A stretch of 64,000 nucleotides of DNA from Mycolicibacterium neworleansense. GTDB taxonomy: Bacteria > Actinomycetota > Actinomycetes > Mycobacteriales > Mycobacteriaceae. A program made the position numbers and the translations under genes. Under the pieces are notes generated by a model. The model was given only the letters and a program-made list of their open reading frames with translations. It did no database searches and had not been told where the DNA came from. This document shows, piece after piece, positions 43,024 through 50,634 of the stretch (position 1 is the stretch's first letter; every line of letters starts with the position of its first letter). The stretch spans positions 2,418,001 through 2,482,000 of the forward strand of contig NZ_CWKH01000001.1 of assembly GCF_001245615.1 (NCBI RefSeq), read 5' to 3'.

Positions 43024-43361
43024 GCAACCTGTACGGGCGGCCGAGCGCGGCCGAACTCGTGGCCGCGGTCGCCGAATTTCTCGACACCGAGGTGCGCGAA
43101 CAATGCGGCGGCGCCCTGAACTTCCACGCCCGCGTGGCCGCCAACGCGCTGCGGATGGTGGAACGCGAGCTGCTGACCGAGGATGCGGTCCCGGCTGCCG
43201 AGGCAGCCCTGGCCGGCGTCGGGTTCGCCGACGAGGACGAGCTGGCAGCGGCGATCCGGGCCGGCGACCTCGATGACCGAGCCGACGACGTCACCGCCTG
43301 CCTGCGCGTCCTGGTACGTCAGCGGCTTTCCGCCGCGCATCCGGGCTACGACGAGCCGTGA
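43017..43361 (+). CDS. DUF6285-like small protein (possible LvaB-type helper)
   Basis: 114 residues, helical and acidic: RPSAAELVAAVAEFLDTEV, LNFHARVAANALRMVERELL and DDVTACLRVLVRQRLSAAHP. The family regularly follows APH-type kinases and acyl-CoA dehydrogenases in actinobacteria and proteobacteria. ATG 43017 overlaps the kinase stop by seven bases; GTG 43020 is a second option. By position it corresponds to LvaB, which aids the LvaA kinase. I base this on gene order and size rather than on a sequence comparison. Confidence 0.7.
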   Translation: MVSNLYGRPSAAELVAAVAEFLDTEVREQCGGALNFHARVAANALRMVERELLTEDAVPAAEAALAGVGFADEDELAAAIRAGDLDDRADDVTACLRVLVRQRLSAAHPGYDEP

Positions 43362-43366
43362 GCCCG

Positions 43367-44002
43367 TCAGAGCCTGCGGATCCGGGCCAGCCACGCCGGC
43401 TCGTCGACCCGGGCTCCGACCGGTTCACCGATCGCCTCGGCGTGAGCCGCTCCGACCACACCGCGGTATGTCGTGGTGTCCAGCGCTTCCAGCTCCCAGC
43501 CTTCAGAGAAGGCCTGTCGGATGACGTCCTCGCTGACCTGGGGCCCGAAACCGCGGCCCGCATCCGACAGTGCCAGTACGTGCACCCTCGCGCCGGGACT
43601 GCACGCCCGGTGCAGGCTGGCGACATAGCGCGGCCGGTCGGCATCGCCGAAGATGTGGAACAGGGCGCTGTCGACGATGGTGTCGTACCGCGGCCCGTCG
43701 GACTCGCCGAGACGGGTCGCGTCGGCGACGGCGAACTGCGCATCGATGCCCCGTTGGGCGGCATTCTCCCGGGCCTGGGCGACGGCTTGTTCGGAGAAGT
43801 CGATGCCGAGCACGTCGTACCCGAGCCGGGTCAGCAGCATGGTGTGTTCACCGGCGCCGCAGCCGACATCGAGCACCTTGCCGCCCAGGCGGCCGGTGCG
43901 TTCCAGCTCGACGATGGCCGGCTGGGGCTCGCCGATGACCCACGGTGCGGTGCGGGACTCGTAGGCTTCGTCGAACAACGAATGTGCGGGCGTGGAGTTC
44001 AT
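43367..44002 (-). CDS. Class I SAM-dependent methyltransferase
   Basis: 211 residues. The SAM-binding motif I is GKVLDVGCGAGEHTMLL, motif II DVLGIDFSEQAV, then AQFAVADATRL and YDTIVDSALFHIF. The start PAHSLFDEAYESRTAPWVIGEPQPAI is common in tellurite/thiopurine-type or small-molecule methyltransferases. The substrate is unknown. It converges on the DUF6285-like gene and diverges from the NTF2-like gene. Confidence 0.85.
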   Translation of the reverse strand: MNSTPAHSLFDEAYESRTAPWVIGEPQPAIVELERTGRLGGKVLDVGCGAGEHTMLLTRLGYDVLGIDFSEQAVAQARENAAQRGIDAQFAVADATRLGESDGPRYDTIVDSALFHIFGDADRPRYVASLHRACSPGARVHVLALSDAGRGFGPQVSEDVIRQAFSEGWELEALDTTTYRGVVGAAHAEAIGEPVGARVDEPAWLARIRRL

Positions 44003-44058
44003 GATTCGAGTCTGAAACCTGAATGGCTATTGAGGTCAAGCACCAACCGAGGAGGCCG

Positions 44059-44451
44059 ATGATGTCCGCTGCCGAAGCCGCGATCGTCGACGACGTCGCG
44101 CACCGCCTGTTCGACGCGATCGAGCGTGGCGACACCGCCGGCGTGGCTCAGCTGTGGGCCGATGACGTCGCGGTATGGCACGCCGGTCACACCAGGGACA
44201 ACGACCGGACCCGCGCGCTGAAGGTCATCGCCTGGTTCGTCGACGCCACCCGCGAGCGCCGCTACGAGGTGCTGGACCGGCAGTTCTTCGACGGCGGGTT
44301 CGTCCAGCAACACGTCCTGCATGCCGGGGCGCGCGACGGCACGTTGATCGCGCTGCGCGTGTGCATCGTGATCAAGGTGGGTACCGACGGACTGATTCAC
44401 CGAATCGACGAGTACTTCGATCCGAGGGACATCGCTCCCCTGTTGACCTGA
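44059..44451 (+). CDS. NTF2/SnoaL-like protein
   Basis: 130 residues with the cone-shaped NTF2 pattern: VAHRLFDAIERGDTAGVAQLWADDVAVWHAG, then DRQFFDGGFVQQHVLHA and GLIHRIDEYFDPRDIAPL (each typical in order). Such proteins are isomerases, dehydratases or binding proteins. The start is chosen at ATG 44059 with GGAGG six bases upstream; a second ATG follows directly. It lies 21 bp before the YceI gene. Confidence 0.75.
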   Translation: MMSAAEAAIVDDVAHRLFDAIERGDTAGVAQLWADDVAVWHAGHTRDNDRTRALKVIAWFVDATRERRYEVLDRQFFDGGFVQQHVLHAGARDGTLIALRVCIVIKVGTDGLIHRIDEYFDPRDIAPLLT

Positions 44452-44472
44452 CCCGAGGAAGATGGAGGTCTC

Positions 44473-44988
44473 ATGCCTACGACCAGCGACATCCTGACCG
44501 AAAGCGCCGGAAACTGGGCGCTGGTACCGGACCGGTCCAGGGTGCGGTTCCGGAACAAGACGCTGTGGGGCCTGGCGACCGTCTCCGGTGAGTTCACCGA
44601 TTTCAACGGCGAAGGCTCGGCCGGCGCGGGGGTGACGGGCCAGGTGGTGATCAAAGCGGCATCGGTGCGCACCGGCATCGGTAAACGGGACAACCATCTG
44701 CGGTCCGCCGATTTCTTCGACGTCGAGGCACATCCGGACATCATCGTGCAGGTGACGGGTTTGGAGCCCTCCGACGACCGGGTGCGCTTGACGGCGGTTC
44801 TGACCGTCCGCGGCGTGTCGAGGCCCGTCGAATTACCGGTCGACGTGCAGGCACTCGACGATGGCGCGGTGCGGGTGTCCGGCCAGTGCGAGGTCCAACG
44901 AGACGACTTCGGCGTGTCGGGTGACCTGCTCGGGATGGTCGGACCGACGACGGTCCTGTCCGGTGAACTTGTGTTCACCCGGGACTGA
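44473..44988 (+). CDS. YceI-family lipid-binding protein
   Basis: 171 residues. Beta-barrel pattern: WALVPDRSRVRFRNKTLWGL, ASVRTGIGKRDNHLRSADFFDVEAHPDI (core KRDNHLRSADFFDVEAHP), VTGLEP, VRGVSRPVELPV and a final DDFGVSG. It binds isoprenoid-like lipids such as polyprenyl chains. No signal peptide is seen, so it is probably cytoplasmic. ATGGAGG precedes the start. Confidence 0.85.
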   Translation: MPTTSDILTESAGNWALVPDRSRVRFRNKTLWGLATVSGEFTDFNGEGSAGAGVTGQVVIKAASVRTGIGKRDNHLRSADFFDVEAHPDIIVQVTGLEPSDDRVRLTAVLTVRGVSRPVELPVDVQALDDGAVRVSGQCEVQRDDFGVSGDLLGMVGPTTVLSGELVFTRD

Positions 44989-45052
44989 TGCGCCACAACA
45001 GAATTCGTTGAGTTGTCCGGCCGGCGGCGCCGTGCGCAGTAGCATCGGCAGC

Positions 45053-45451
45053 ATGGCCGGCCCCGCGCCGCTGCACATCATGGTGTACAGCGACAATCCG
45101 CGCACCCGCGAACAGGTACGTCTCGCACTGGGCAAACGCGTGCACCCGGAACTGCCCGAGCTGGAATACGTCGAGATCGCCACCGCGCCGATGGTGATTT
45201 CTCGGATGGACGCCGGGGGCATCGACCTGGCCATCCTCGACGGGGAAGCGACACCCGCCGGGGGCATGGGAGTGGCCAAACAACTCAAGGACGAGATCGC
45301 GGAATGCCCGCCGGTCCTGGTGCTCACCGGGCGGCCCGACGATGCCTGGCTGGCTAGCTGGTCGCAGGCCGAGGCGGCCGTGCCACACCCGATCGATCCG
45401 ATCCGGTTGGGCGATGCGGTGGTGTCGCTGCTGCGCACCCCGGTCCAGTGA
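45053..45451 (+). CDS. Orphan receiver-domain protein (Rv3143-like)
   Basis: 132 residues, a response-regulator receiver with no output domain: VYSDNPRTREQVRLALGKR, phospho-acceptor candidate Asp63 in LAILDGEATPAGGMG, then PPVLVLTGRPDDAWLASW and AVPHPIDP in place of the usual Lys region. It stands just upstream of nuoA, as in M. tuberculosis, so a link with respiration control is likely but not shown. No kinase gene is nearby. It lies in the same direction as nuo, 173 bp upstream. Confidence 0.8.
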   Translation: MAGPAPLHIMVYSDNPRTREQVRLALGKRVHPELPELEYVEIATAPMVISRMDAGGIDLAILDGEATPAGGMGVAKQLKDEIAECPPVLVLTGRPDDAWLASWSQAEAAVPHPIDPIRLGDAVVSLLRTPVQ

Positions 45452-45572
45452 TGTTTCTTCGAATTGCCCTGTAGCCGTTGATTGTTGACGGCACGGCTGT
45501 GGCCGCAGCGACACGCTGCCCCGATATGAAACGATACTAACCAAAATGTGTGGCGCAGGCCGCAAACCTCGC

Positions 45573-45593
45573 TAGGCTGTGGGTTAGCTCACA
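45573..45593 (+). promoter_or_regulatory. nuo promoter -10 with overlapping CRP-like site
   Basis: TAGGCT (45573-45578) fits a mycobacterial -10. The sequence TGTG-GGTTAGCT-CACA (45578-45593) matches the CRP pattern TGTG-N8-CACA and starts in the last base of the -10, 32 bp before the nuoA ATG. A factor bound here would cover the transcription start and so repress. Confidence 0.55.
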
Positions 45594-45624
45594 TCGACAG
45601 GCAGGCGAGGGAGCGGTCAGTGGC

Positions 45625-45993
45625 ATGAATTTATATACGCCAATCCTGGTTCTCGGAGCGATCGCGGCCGCGTTCGCCGTGGTTTCCGTGGGGATCGCGC
45701 TCGTCATCGGCCCGCGCCGCTACAACCAGTCCAAACTCGAGGCCTACGAATGCGGTATCGAGCCGATACAGCCCGGGGCCGCCGGCGTGACCGGGCAGCG
45801 CATGCCGATCCGGTACTACCTGACGGCGATGTTGTTCATCGTGTTCGACATCGAGATCGTCTTTCTCTACCCGTGGGCCGTGGCGTTCGACAGCCTCGGG
45901 TTGTTCGCGCTGGTCGAGATGTTGCTGTTCATGCTCACGGTGTTCGTGGCGTACGCCTATGTCTGGCGGCGAGGGGGCCTGAATTGGGATTAG
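45625..45993 (+). CDS. nuoA: NADH dehydrogenase I subunit A
   Basis: 122 residues, three membrane helices (about 5-30, 63-87, 93-115). Part of the membrane arm at the joint with the quinone site. The conserved loop [12 protein letters not shown] carries the cysteine that is exposed in the inactive enzyme state. [25 protein letters not shown] is the family signature. First gene of the operon, 31 bp downstream of the CRP-like site. Confidence 0.95.
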   Translation: MNLYTPILVLGAIAAAFAVVSVGIALVIGPRRYNQSKLEAYECGIEPIQPGAAGVTGQRMPIRYYLTAMLFIVFDIEIVFLYPWAVAFDSLGLFALVEMLLFMLTVFVAYAYVWRRGGLNWD

Positions 45994-46538
45994 AGGAGCG
46001 TCTGCCCGGCGGGATCCTGCTGTCGACGGTCGAGGCCGTCGCAGGATACGTGCGTAAGGGGTCGTTGTGGCCGGCCACATTCGGCCTGGCCTGCTGCGCA
46101 ATCGAGATGATGTCGACCGCCGGACCGCGTTTCGACATCGCCCGGTTCGGGATGGAACGATTCTCGGCGACACCGCGACAGGCCGATCTGATGATCGTGG
46201 CGGGCCGGGTCAGCCAGAAGATGGCGCCGGTGCTGCGACAGATCTACGACCAGATGGCCGAGCCGAAATGGGTGCTCGCCATGGGGGTTTGCGCCTCCTC
46301 CGGCGGGATGTTCAACAACTACGCGGTGGTCCAAGGCGTCGATCATGTGGTGCCCGTCGACATCTACCTGCCCGGATGCCCACCCCGACCGGAGATGCTG
46401 CTGCACGCAATCCTGAAGCTGCACGACAAGATTCAGCAGATGCCACTCGGGGTGAACCGCGAGGAGGCCATCCGGGAGGCCGAAAAGGCGGCACTGGCCG
46501 TCACCCCCACCATCGAGCTCAAGGGGCTGTTGCGGTGA
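45984..46538 (+). CDS. nuoB: NADH dehydrogenase I subunit B
   Basis: 184 residues. Holds cluster N2, the last iron-sulfur centre before quinone: the adjacent cysteines in [10 protein letters not shown], then MGVCASSGG and LPGCPPRPE. The start is TTG 45984, inside nuoA (10-bp overlap) and preceded by GAGGGGG; it gives [10 protein letters not shown], as in the M. tuberculosis protein. Confidence 0.95.
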   Translation: MGLEERLPGGILLSTVEAVAGYVRKGSLWPATFGLACCAIEMMSTAGPRFDIARFGMERFSATPRQADLMIVAGRVSQKMAPVLRQIYDQMAEPKWVLAMGVCASSGGMFNNYAVVQGVDHVVPVDIYLPGCPPRPEMLLHAILKLHDKIQQMPLGVNREEAIREAEKAALAVTPTIELKGLLR

Positions 46539-47218
46539 GCACCGCCAACGGAAACAGCGAGGGTGCCGAGGTGATCGGTACGCGCCGCGGCATGTTCGGC
46601 GCCTCGGGCACGGGCGACACCTCGGGGTACGGCCGGCTGGTGCGCTCGGTGGCATTGCCCGGCAGCTCCCCTCGGCCCTACGGCGGGTACTTCGACGAGG
46701 TGGTCGACCGGCTCGCCGAGATCCTCGGCGAGGAACGGTATGCGGTGTCGATCGAGCGCGTGGTCGTTCATCGAGACGAGCTGACACTGGAGATCAGCCG
46801 GGTCCAGCTGCCGGCCGTGGCCAGCGTGCTGCGCGACGATCCGCAGCTGCGGTTCGAGCTGTGCCTGGGGGTGAGCGGGGTGCACTACCCCGACGACACC
46901 GACCGCGAGCTTCATGCCGTCTACCCGCTGATGTCGATCACCCACAACCGCCGGATCCGGCTGGAAGTCGCGGCGCCCGACGCGGATCCGCACATTCCGT
47001 CGCTGTATGCGGTCTATCCGACCACCGACTGGCACGAACGGGAGACCTACGACTTCTTCGGCATCGTGTTCGACGGGCATCCCGCCCTGACCCGGATCGA
47101 GATGCCCGACGACTGGGTCGGCCATCCCCAGCGCAAGGACTATCCGCTGGGCGGTGTTCCGGTCGAGTACCACGGCGCGCAGATCCCGCCGCCCGATCAG
47201 CGGAGGTCCTACAACTGA
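46535..47218 (+). CDS. nuoC: NADH dehydrogenase I subunit C
   Basis: 227 residues, 30-kDa-type subunit of the peripheral arm. [37 protein letters not shown] and [11 protein letters not shown] are the conserved segments. The first 25 residues are a Gly/Ser-rich extension. GTG start overlaps the nuoB stop (GTGA). It is separate from nuoD, unlike the fused NuoCD of E. coli. Confidence 0.95.
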   Translation: MSTANGNSEGAEVIGTRRGMFGASGTGDTSGYGRLVRSVALPGSSPRPYGGYFDEVVDRLAEILGEERYAVSIERVVVHRDELTLEISRVQLPAVASVLRDDPQLRFELCLGVSGVHYPDDTDRELHAVYPLMSITHNRRIRLEVAAPDADPHIPSLYAVYPTTDWHERETYDFFGIVFDGHPALTRIEMPDDWVGHPQRKDYPLGGVPVEYHGAQIPPPDQRRSYN

Positions 47219-48522
47219 TGAGTACCGAATCCCCGGTCGTTGTGGTCGGCGGGCAGGACTGGGACGACGTGGTGTCCGCGGCCCGCGAGCACGCCGGCGA
47301 ACGCATCGTGGTCAACATGGGCCCACAGCACCCGTCCACGCACGGCGTGCTGCGACTGATCCTGGAGATCGAGGGCGAGATCATCACCGAAGCCCGTTGC
47401 GGCATCGGCTATCTGCACACCGGTATCGAGAAGAACCTGGAATACCGCAACTGGACACAGGGCGTCACGTTCGTCACCCGGATGGACTATCTCTCGCCGT
47501 TCTTCAACGAGACGGCGTACTGCCTGGGCGTGGAGAAACTGCTCGGCATCACCGATGATGTTCCCCAGCGCGCCAGCGTGATCCGCGTGATGCTCATGGA
47601 GCTCAACCGGATCACGTCGCATCTGGTGGCGCTGGCCACCGGCGGTATGGAACTCGGCGCGATGAGCGCGATGTTCTACGGATTTCGGGAGCGCGAGGAA
47701 ATCCTGCGGGTGTTCGAGTCGATCACCGGCCTGCGGATGAACCATGCCTACATCCGGCCGGGCGGCCTGGCCGCCGACCTGCCCGACGGTGCACTGGCCC
47801 AGGTGCGGGCGCTGCTCGACCTGTTGCCGAACCGCTTGGGCGACTTGGAGGATCTGCTCAACGAGAACTACATCTGGAAGGCGCGCACCGTCGGTGTCGG
47901 GTATCTCGACCTGACCGGGTGTATGGCATTGGGAATCACCGGCCCGGTGTTGCGGTCCACCGGGCTGCCCCACGATCTGCGCCGCGCACAACCGTACTGC
48001 GGTTACGAGAACTACGAATTCGACGTGATCACCGATGATCGCTGCGACTCCTACGGTCGGTACATCATCCGGGTCAAGGAGATGCGGGAGTCGCTCAAGA
48101 TCGTCGAGCAGTGTGTCGATCGCCTCGAGAAGATGGGCGATGGTCCGGTGATGATCAGCGACAAGAAGCTGGCCTGGCCGGCCGATCTCAAGGTCGGGCC
48201 GGACGGGCTCGGCAACTCCCCCGAGCACATCGCCAAGATCATGGGCCACTCCATGGAGGGCCTGATCCACCACTTCAAGCTCGTCACCGAGGGCATCCGG
48301 GTGCCGGCCGGACAGGTTTACGTCGCGGTCGAGTCCCCGCGCGGGGAGCTCGGGGTGCACATGGTCTCCGACGGCGGCACCCGGCCCTACCGGGTGCACT
48401 ACCGCGACCCCTCGTTCACGAATCTGCAAGCGGTGGCGGCGATGTGCGAGGGCGGCATGGTGGCCGATGCGATAGCCGCGGTGGCGTCGATCGATCCGGT
48501 CATGGGAGGGGTTGATCGATGA
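47218..48522 (+). CDS. nuoD: NADH dehydrogenase I subunit D
   Basis: 434 residues, 49-kDa-type quinone-binding subunit. [15 protein letters not shown] carries the quinone-site histidine; [20 protein letters not shown] and the C-terminal [15 protein letters not shown] and [23 protein letters not shown] (last 10 residues PVMGGVDR) are conserved. Its ATG overlaps the nuoC stop (TGATG) and its own stop overlaps the MSACAK minigene start (ATGA). Confidence 0.95.
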   Translation: MSTESPVVVVGGQDWDDVVSAAREHAGERIVVNMGPQHPSTHGVLRLILEIEGEIITEARCGIGYLHTGIEKNLEYRNWTQGVTFVTRMDYLSPFFNETAYCLGVEKLLGITDDVPQRASVIRVMLMELNRITSHLVALATGGMELGAMSAMFYGFREREEILRVFESITGLRMNHAYIRPGGLAADLPDGALAQVRALLDLLPNRLGDLEDLLNENYIWKARTVGVGYLDLTGCMALGITGPVLRSTGLPHDLRRAQPYCGYENYEFDVITDDRCDSYGRYIIRVKEMRESLKIVEQCVDRLEKMGDGPVMISDKKLAWPADLKVGPDGLGNSPEHIAKIMGHSMEGLIHHFKLVTEGIRVPAGQVYVAVESPRGELGVHMVSDGGTRPYRVHYRDPSFTNLQAVAAMCEGGMVADAIAAVASIDPVMGGVDR

Positions 48523-48554
48523 GCGCTTGCGCGAAGAGGAGACAGCACGGATGA
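48519..48554 (+). CDS. MSACAK minigene between nuoD and nuoE (11 codons)
   Basis: Reads [11 protein letters not shown]. Its ATG overlaps the nuoD stop and its TGA (48552-48554) overlaps the nuoE ATG, each through ATGA. The first 18 bases are identical to both copies at 36792 and 36824. AGGAGA inside it is the nuoE ribosome site. It is therefore a movable-looking coupling unit placed within an otherwise standard operon. Confidence 0.5.
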   Translation: MSACAKRRQHG

Positions 48555-49279
48555 CTGACGTATTCATTCAACTGGGGCAACGCCCCGATGAAGCGGGCCC
48601 GCCGATCAACGGGCCCGCGGCGTATCCGGAGGAGGTGACAGCCCGGCTCACCGCCGACGCCGAGCAGATCACCGCACGCTATCCCGATGCCCGCTCCGCG
48701 CTGCTGCCGCTGCTGCATCTGGTGCAGGCAGAGGACGCGTGCCTCACCCCCGCCGGAATCAATTTCTGCGCAACGCTGTTGGGCCTGTCCGATGCCGAGG
48801 TCACTGCGGTGGCGACGTTCTACTCGATGTACCGGCGCACCCCCACCGGCGACTATCTCGTCGGTGTCTGCACCAACACGTTGTGCGCGATCATGGGCGG
48901 CGACGCGATCCTGGATGCGCTGCAAGAGCATCTGGACATCCACGCCGGGGAAACGACTGCCGACGGCCGGGTCACCCTCGAACACATCGAGTGCAATGCG
49001 GCGTGCGACTACGCCCCGGTGGTGATGGTCAACTGGGAGTTCTACGACAACCAGACCCCGTCGTCGGCACGGGATCTGGTGGACGGACTACGCGGCGGCA
49101 CGCCACCGGCGCCGACCCGCGGTGCACCGCTGTGCACCTTCCGCGAAACTGCCCGCACGTTGGCTGGGCTGGCCGATCCGCACGTACCCGGTGGTGTCCC
49201 CGGGGCGGCCACCCTGGCCGGCCTGCGCGAAGCCCGCAAACGCGGATGGTCTGATCCCGAGGCAGGACCGATCGCATGA
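48551..49279 (+). CDS. nuoE: NADH dehydrogenase I subunit E
   Basis: 242 residues, 24-kDa-type subunit with [2Fe-2S] cluster N1a: Cys107 and Cys112 (CTNTLC), Cys148 and Cys152 (CNAAC). The thioredoxin-like core is preceded by a helical N-terminus. A C-terminal extension after about residue 175 (Pro/Ala/Arg-rich) is usual in actinobacteria. The start lies within the minigene stop. Confidence 0.95.
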   Translation: MTDVFIQLGQRPDEAGPPINGPAAYPEEVTARLTADAEQITARYPDARSALLPLLHLVQAEDACLTPAGINFCATLLGLSDAEVTAVATFYSMYRRTPTGDYLVGVCTNTLCAIMGGDAILDALQEHLDIHAGETTADGRVTLEHIECNAACDYAPVVMVNWEFYDNQTPSSARDLVDGLRGGTPPAPTRGAPLCTFRETARTLAGLADPHVPGGVPGAATLAGLREARKRGWSDPEAGPIA

Positions 49280-50592
49280 CCGCTCTGACCCCGGTACTGA
49301 GCCGATTCTGGGACGAACCCGAACCGTGGACGTTGGACACCTACCGCCGCCACGATGGCTACCGCGGGCTGCAGCAGGCCCTGGCGAAGGCGCCGGACGA
49401 TGTGATCGCGCTGATCAAGGATTCCGGGCTGCGCGGCCGCGGCGGCGCCGGGTTCCCGACCGGGACCAAATGGTCGTTCATCCCGCAGGGCGAAGAGGGG
49501 GCCGGGGCCAAGCCGCATTACCTGGTGGTCAACGCCGACGAGTCGGAACCCGGCACCTGCAAAGACATTCCGCTCCTGCTGACCACTCCGCACTTTCTGG
49601 TCGAGGGAGTGATCATCGCGGCATACGCGATCCGGGCCCGCCACGCATTCATCTATGTCCGGGGTGAGGTGGTGCCGGTGCTGCGGCGGCTGCAGGCCGC
49701 GGTCGCCGAAGCCTATGCGGCCGGCTATCTGGGCGCCGACATCCTCGGCTCCGGCTTCGATCTGGAGCTGACCGTACACGCCGGTGCGGGCGCCTACATC
49801 TGCGGCGAGGAGACCGCCCTGCTGGATTCCCTGGAGGGCCGGCGCGGTCAACCACGGTTGCGCCCACCGTTTCCCGCCGTCGCGGGGCTGTACGCCTGTC
49901 CCACCGTGGTCAACAACGTCGAGTCCATCGCCAGTGTGCCGCCGATCATGGTCAACGGGGTGGACTGGTTCCGGTCGATGGGATCGGAGAAATCCCCTGG
50001 CTTCACGCTCTACTCGCTGTCGGGCCACGTCAACCGGCCCGGTCAGTACGAGGCACCGCTCGGCATCACCCTGCGCGAACTGCTCGACTATGCCGGCGGT
50101 GTGCGCGACGGCCACACGCTGAAGTTCTGGACCCCGGGCGGCTCGTCGACACCCCTGCTGACCACCGAACACATCGACGTGCCACTGGATTACGAGGGTA
50201 TGGCCTCGGTCGGGTCGATGCTGGGCACGAAGGCGCTGCAGATCTTCGACGAGACCACCTGTGTGGTGCGGGCCGTGCGGCGCTGGACACAGTTCTACGC
50301 CCATGAGTCCTGCGGCAAGTGCACCCCGTGCCGGGAGGGCACCTACTGGCTGGCCCAGATCTATGCCCGGCTGGAAACCGGTGCCGGCACCCAGGCCGAC
50401 ATCGACAAGCTGCTCGACATCGCCGACGGCATCTTCGGGAAGTCGTTCTGCGCGTTGGGCGACGGCGCGGCCAGCCCGATCATGTCCTCGATCAAATATT
50501 TCCGTGACGAGTACGTAGCGCACCTGGACGGGGGTTGCCCGTTCGACCCGCACGCCTCGACGCTGATGGCGACCGAAAGTGCGGGTGCCTGA
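49276..50592 (+). CDS. nuoF: NADH dehydrogenase I subunit F
   Basis: 438 residues, 51-kDa-type subunit that binds NADH and [21 protein letters not shown] is the NADH/FMN site, [16 protein letters not shown] and [19 protein letters not shown] the FMN site, and [12 protein letters not shown] with a later Cys in [12 protein letters not shown] the N3 cluster ligands. ATGA overlap with nuoE. It shares its junction with nuoG with a 13-codon frame (50593-50634). Confidence 0.95.
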   Translation: MTALTPVLSRFWDEPEPWTLDTYRRHDGYRGLQQALAKAPDDVIALIKDSGLRGRGGAGFPTGTKWSFIPQGEEGAGAKPHYLVVNADESEPGTCKDIPLLLTTPHFLVEGVIIAAYAIRARHAFIYVRGEVVPVLRRLQAAVAEAYAAGYLGADILGSGFDLELTVHAGAGAYICGEETALLDSLEGRRGQPRLRPPFPAVAGLYACPTVVNNVESIASVPPIMVNGVDWFRSMGSEKSPGFTLYSLSGHVNRPGQYEAPLGITLRELLDYAGGVRDGHTLKFWTPGGSSTPLLTTEHIDVPLDYEGMASVGSMLGTKALQIFDETTCVVRAVRRWTQFYAHESCGKCTPCREGTYWLAQIYARLETGAGTQADIDKLLDIADGIFGKSFCALGDGAASPIMSSIKYFRDEYVAHLDGGCPFDPHASTLMATESAGA

Positions 50593-50634
50593 ATGTTTCG
50601 CACCACTCGCGCAAGGAAAGGGGGACGTGCATGA
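50593..50634 (+). CDS. Short frame bridging nuoF and nuoG (13 codons)
   Basis: Starts directly after the nuoF TGA and reads [13 protein letters not shown], then TGA overlapping the nuoG ATG (ATGA). It holds the strong ribosome site of nuoG (AAGGAAAGGGGG). The peptide is basic and unlike MSACAK. It could be a coupling device or a chance frame. Confidence 0.3.
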   Translation: MFRTTRARKGGRA

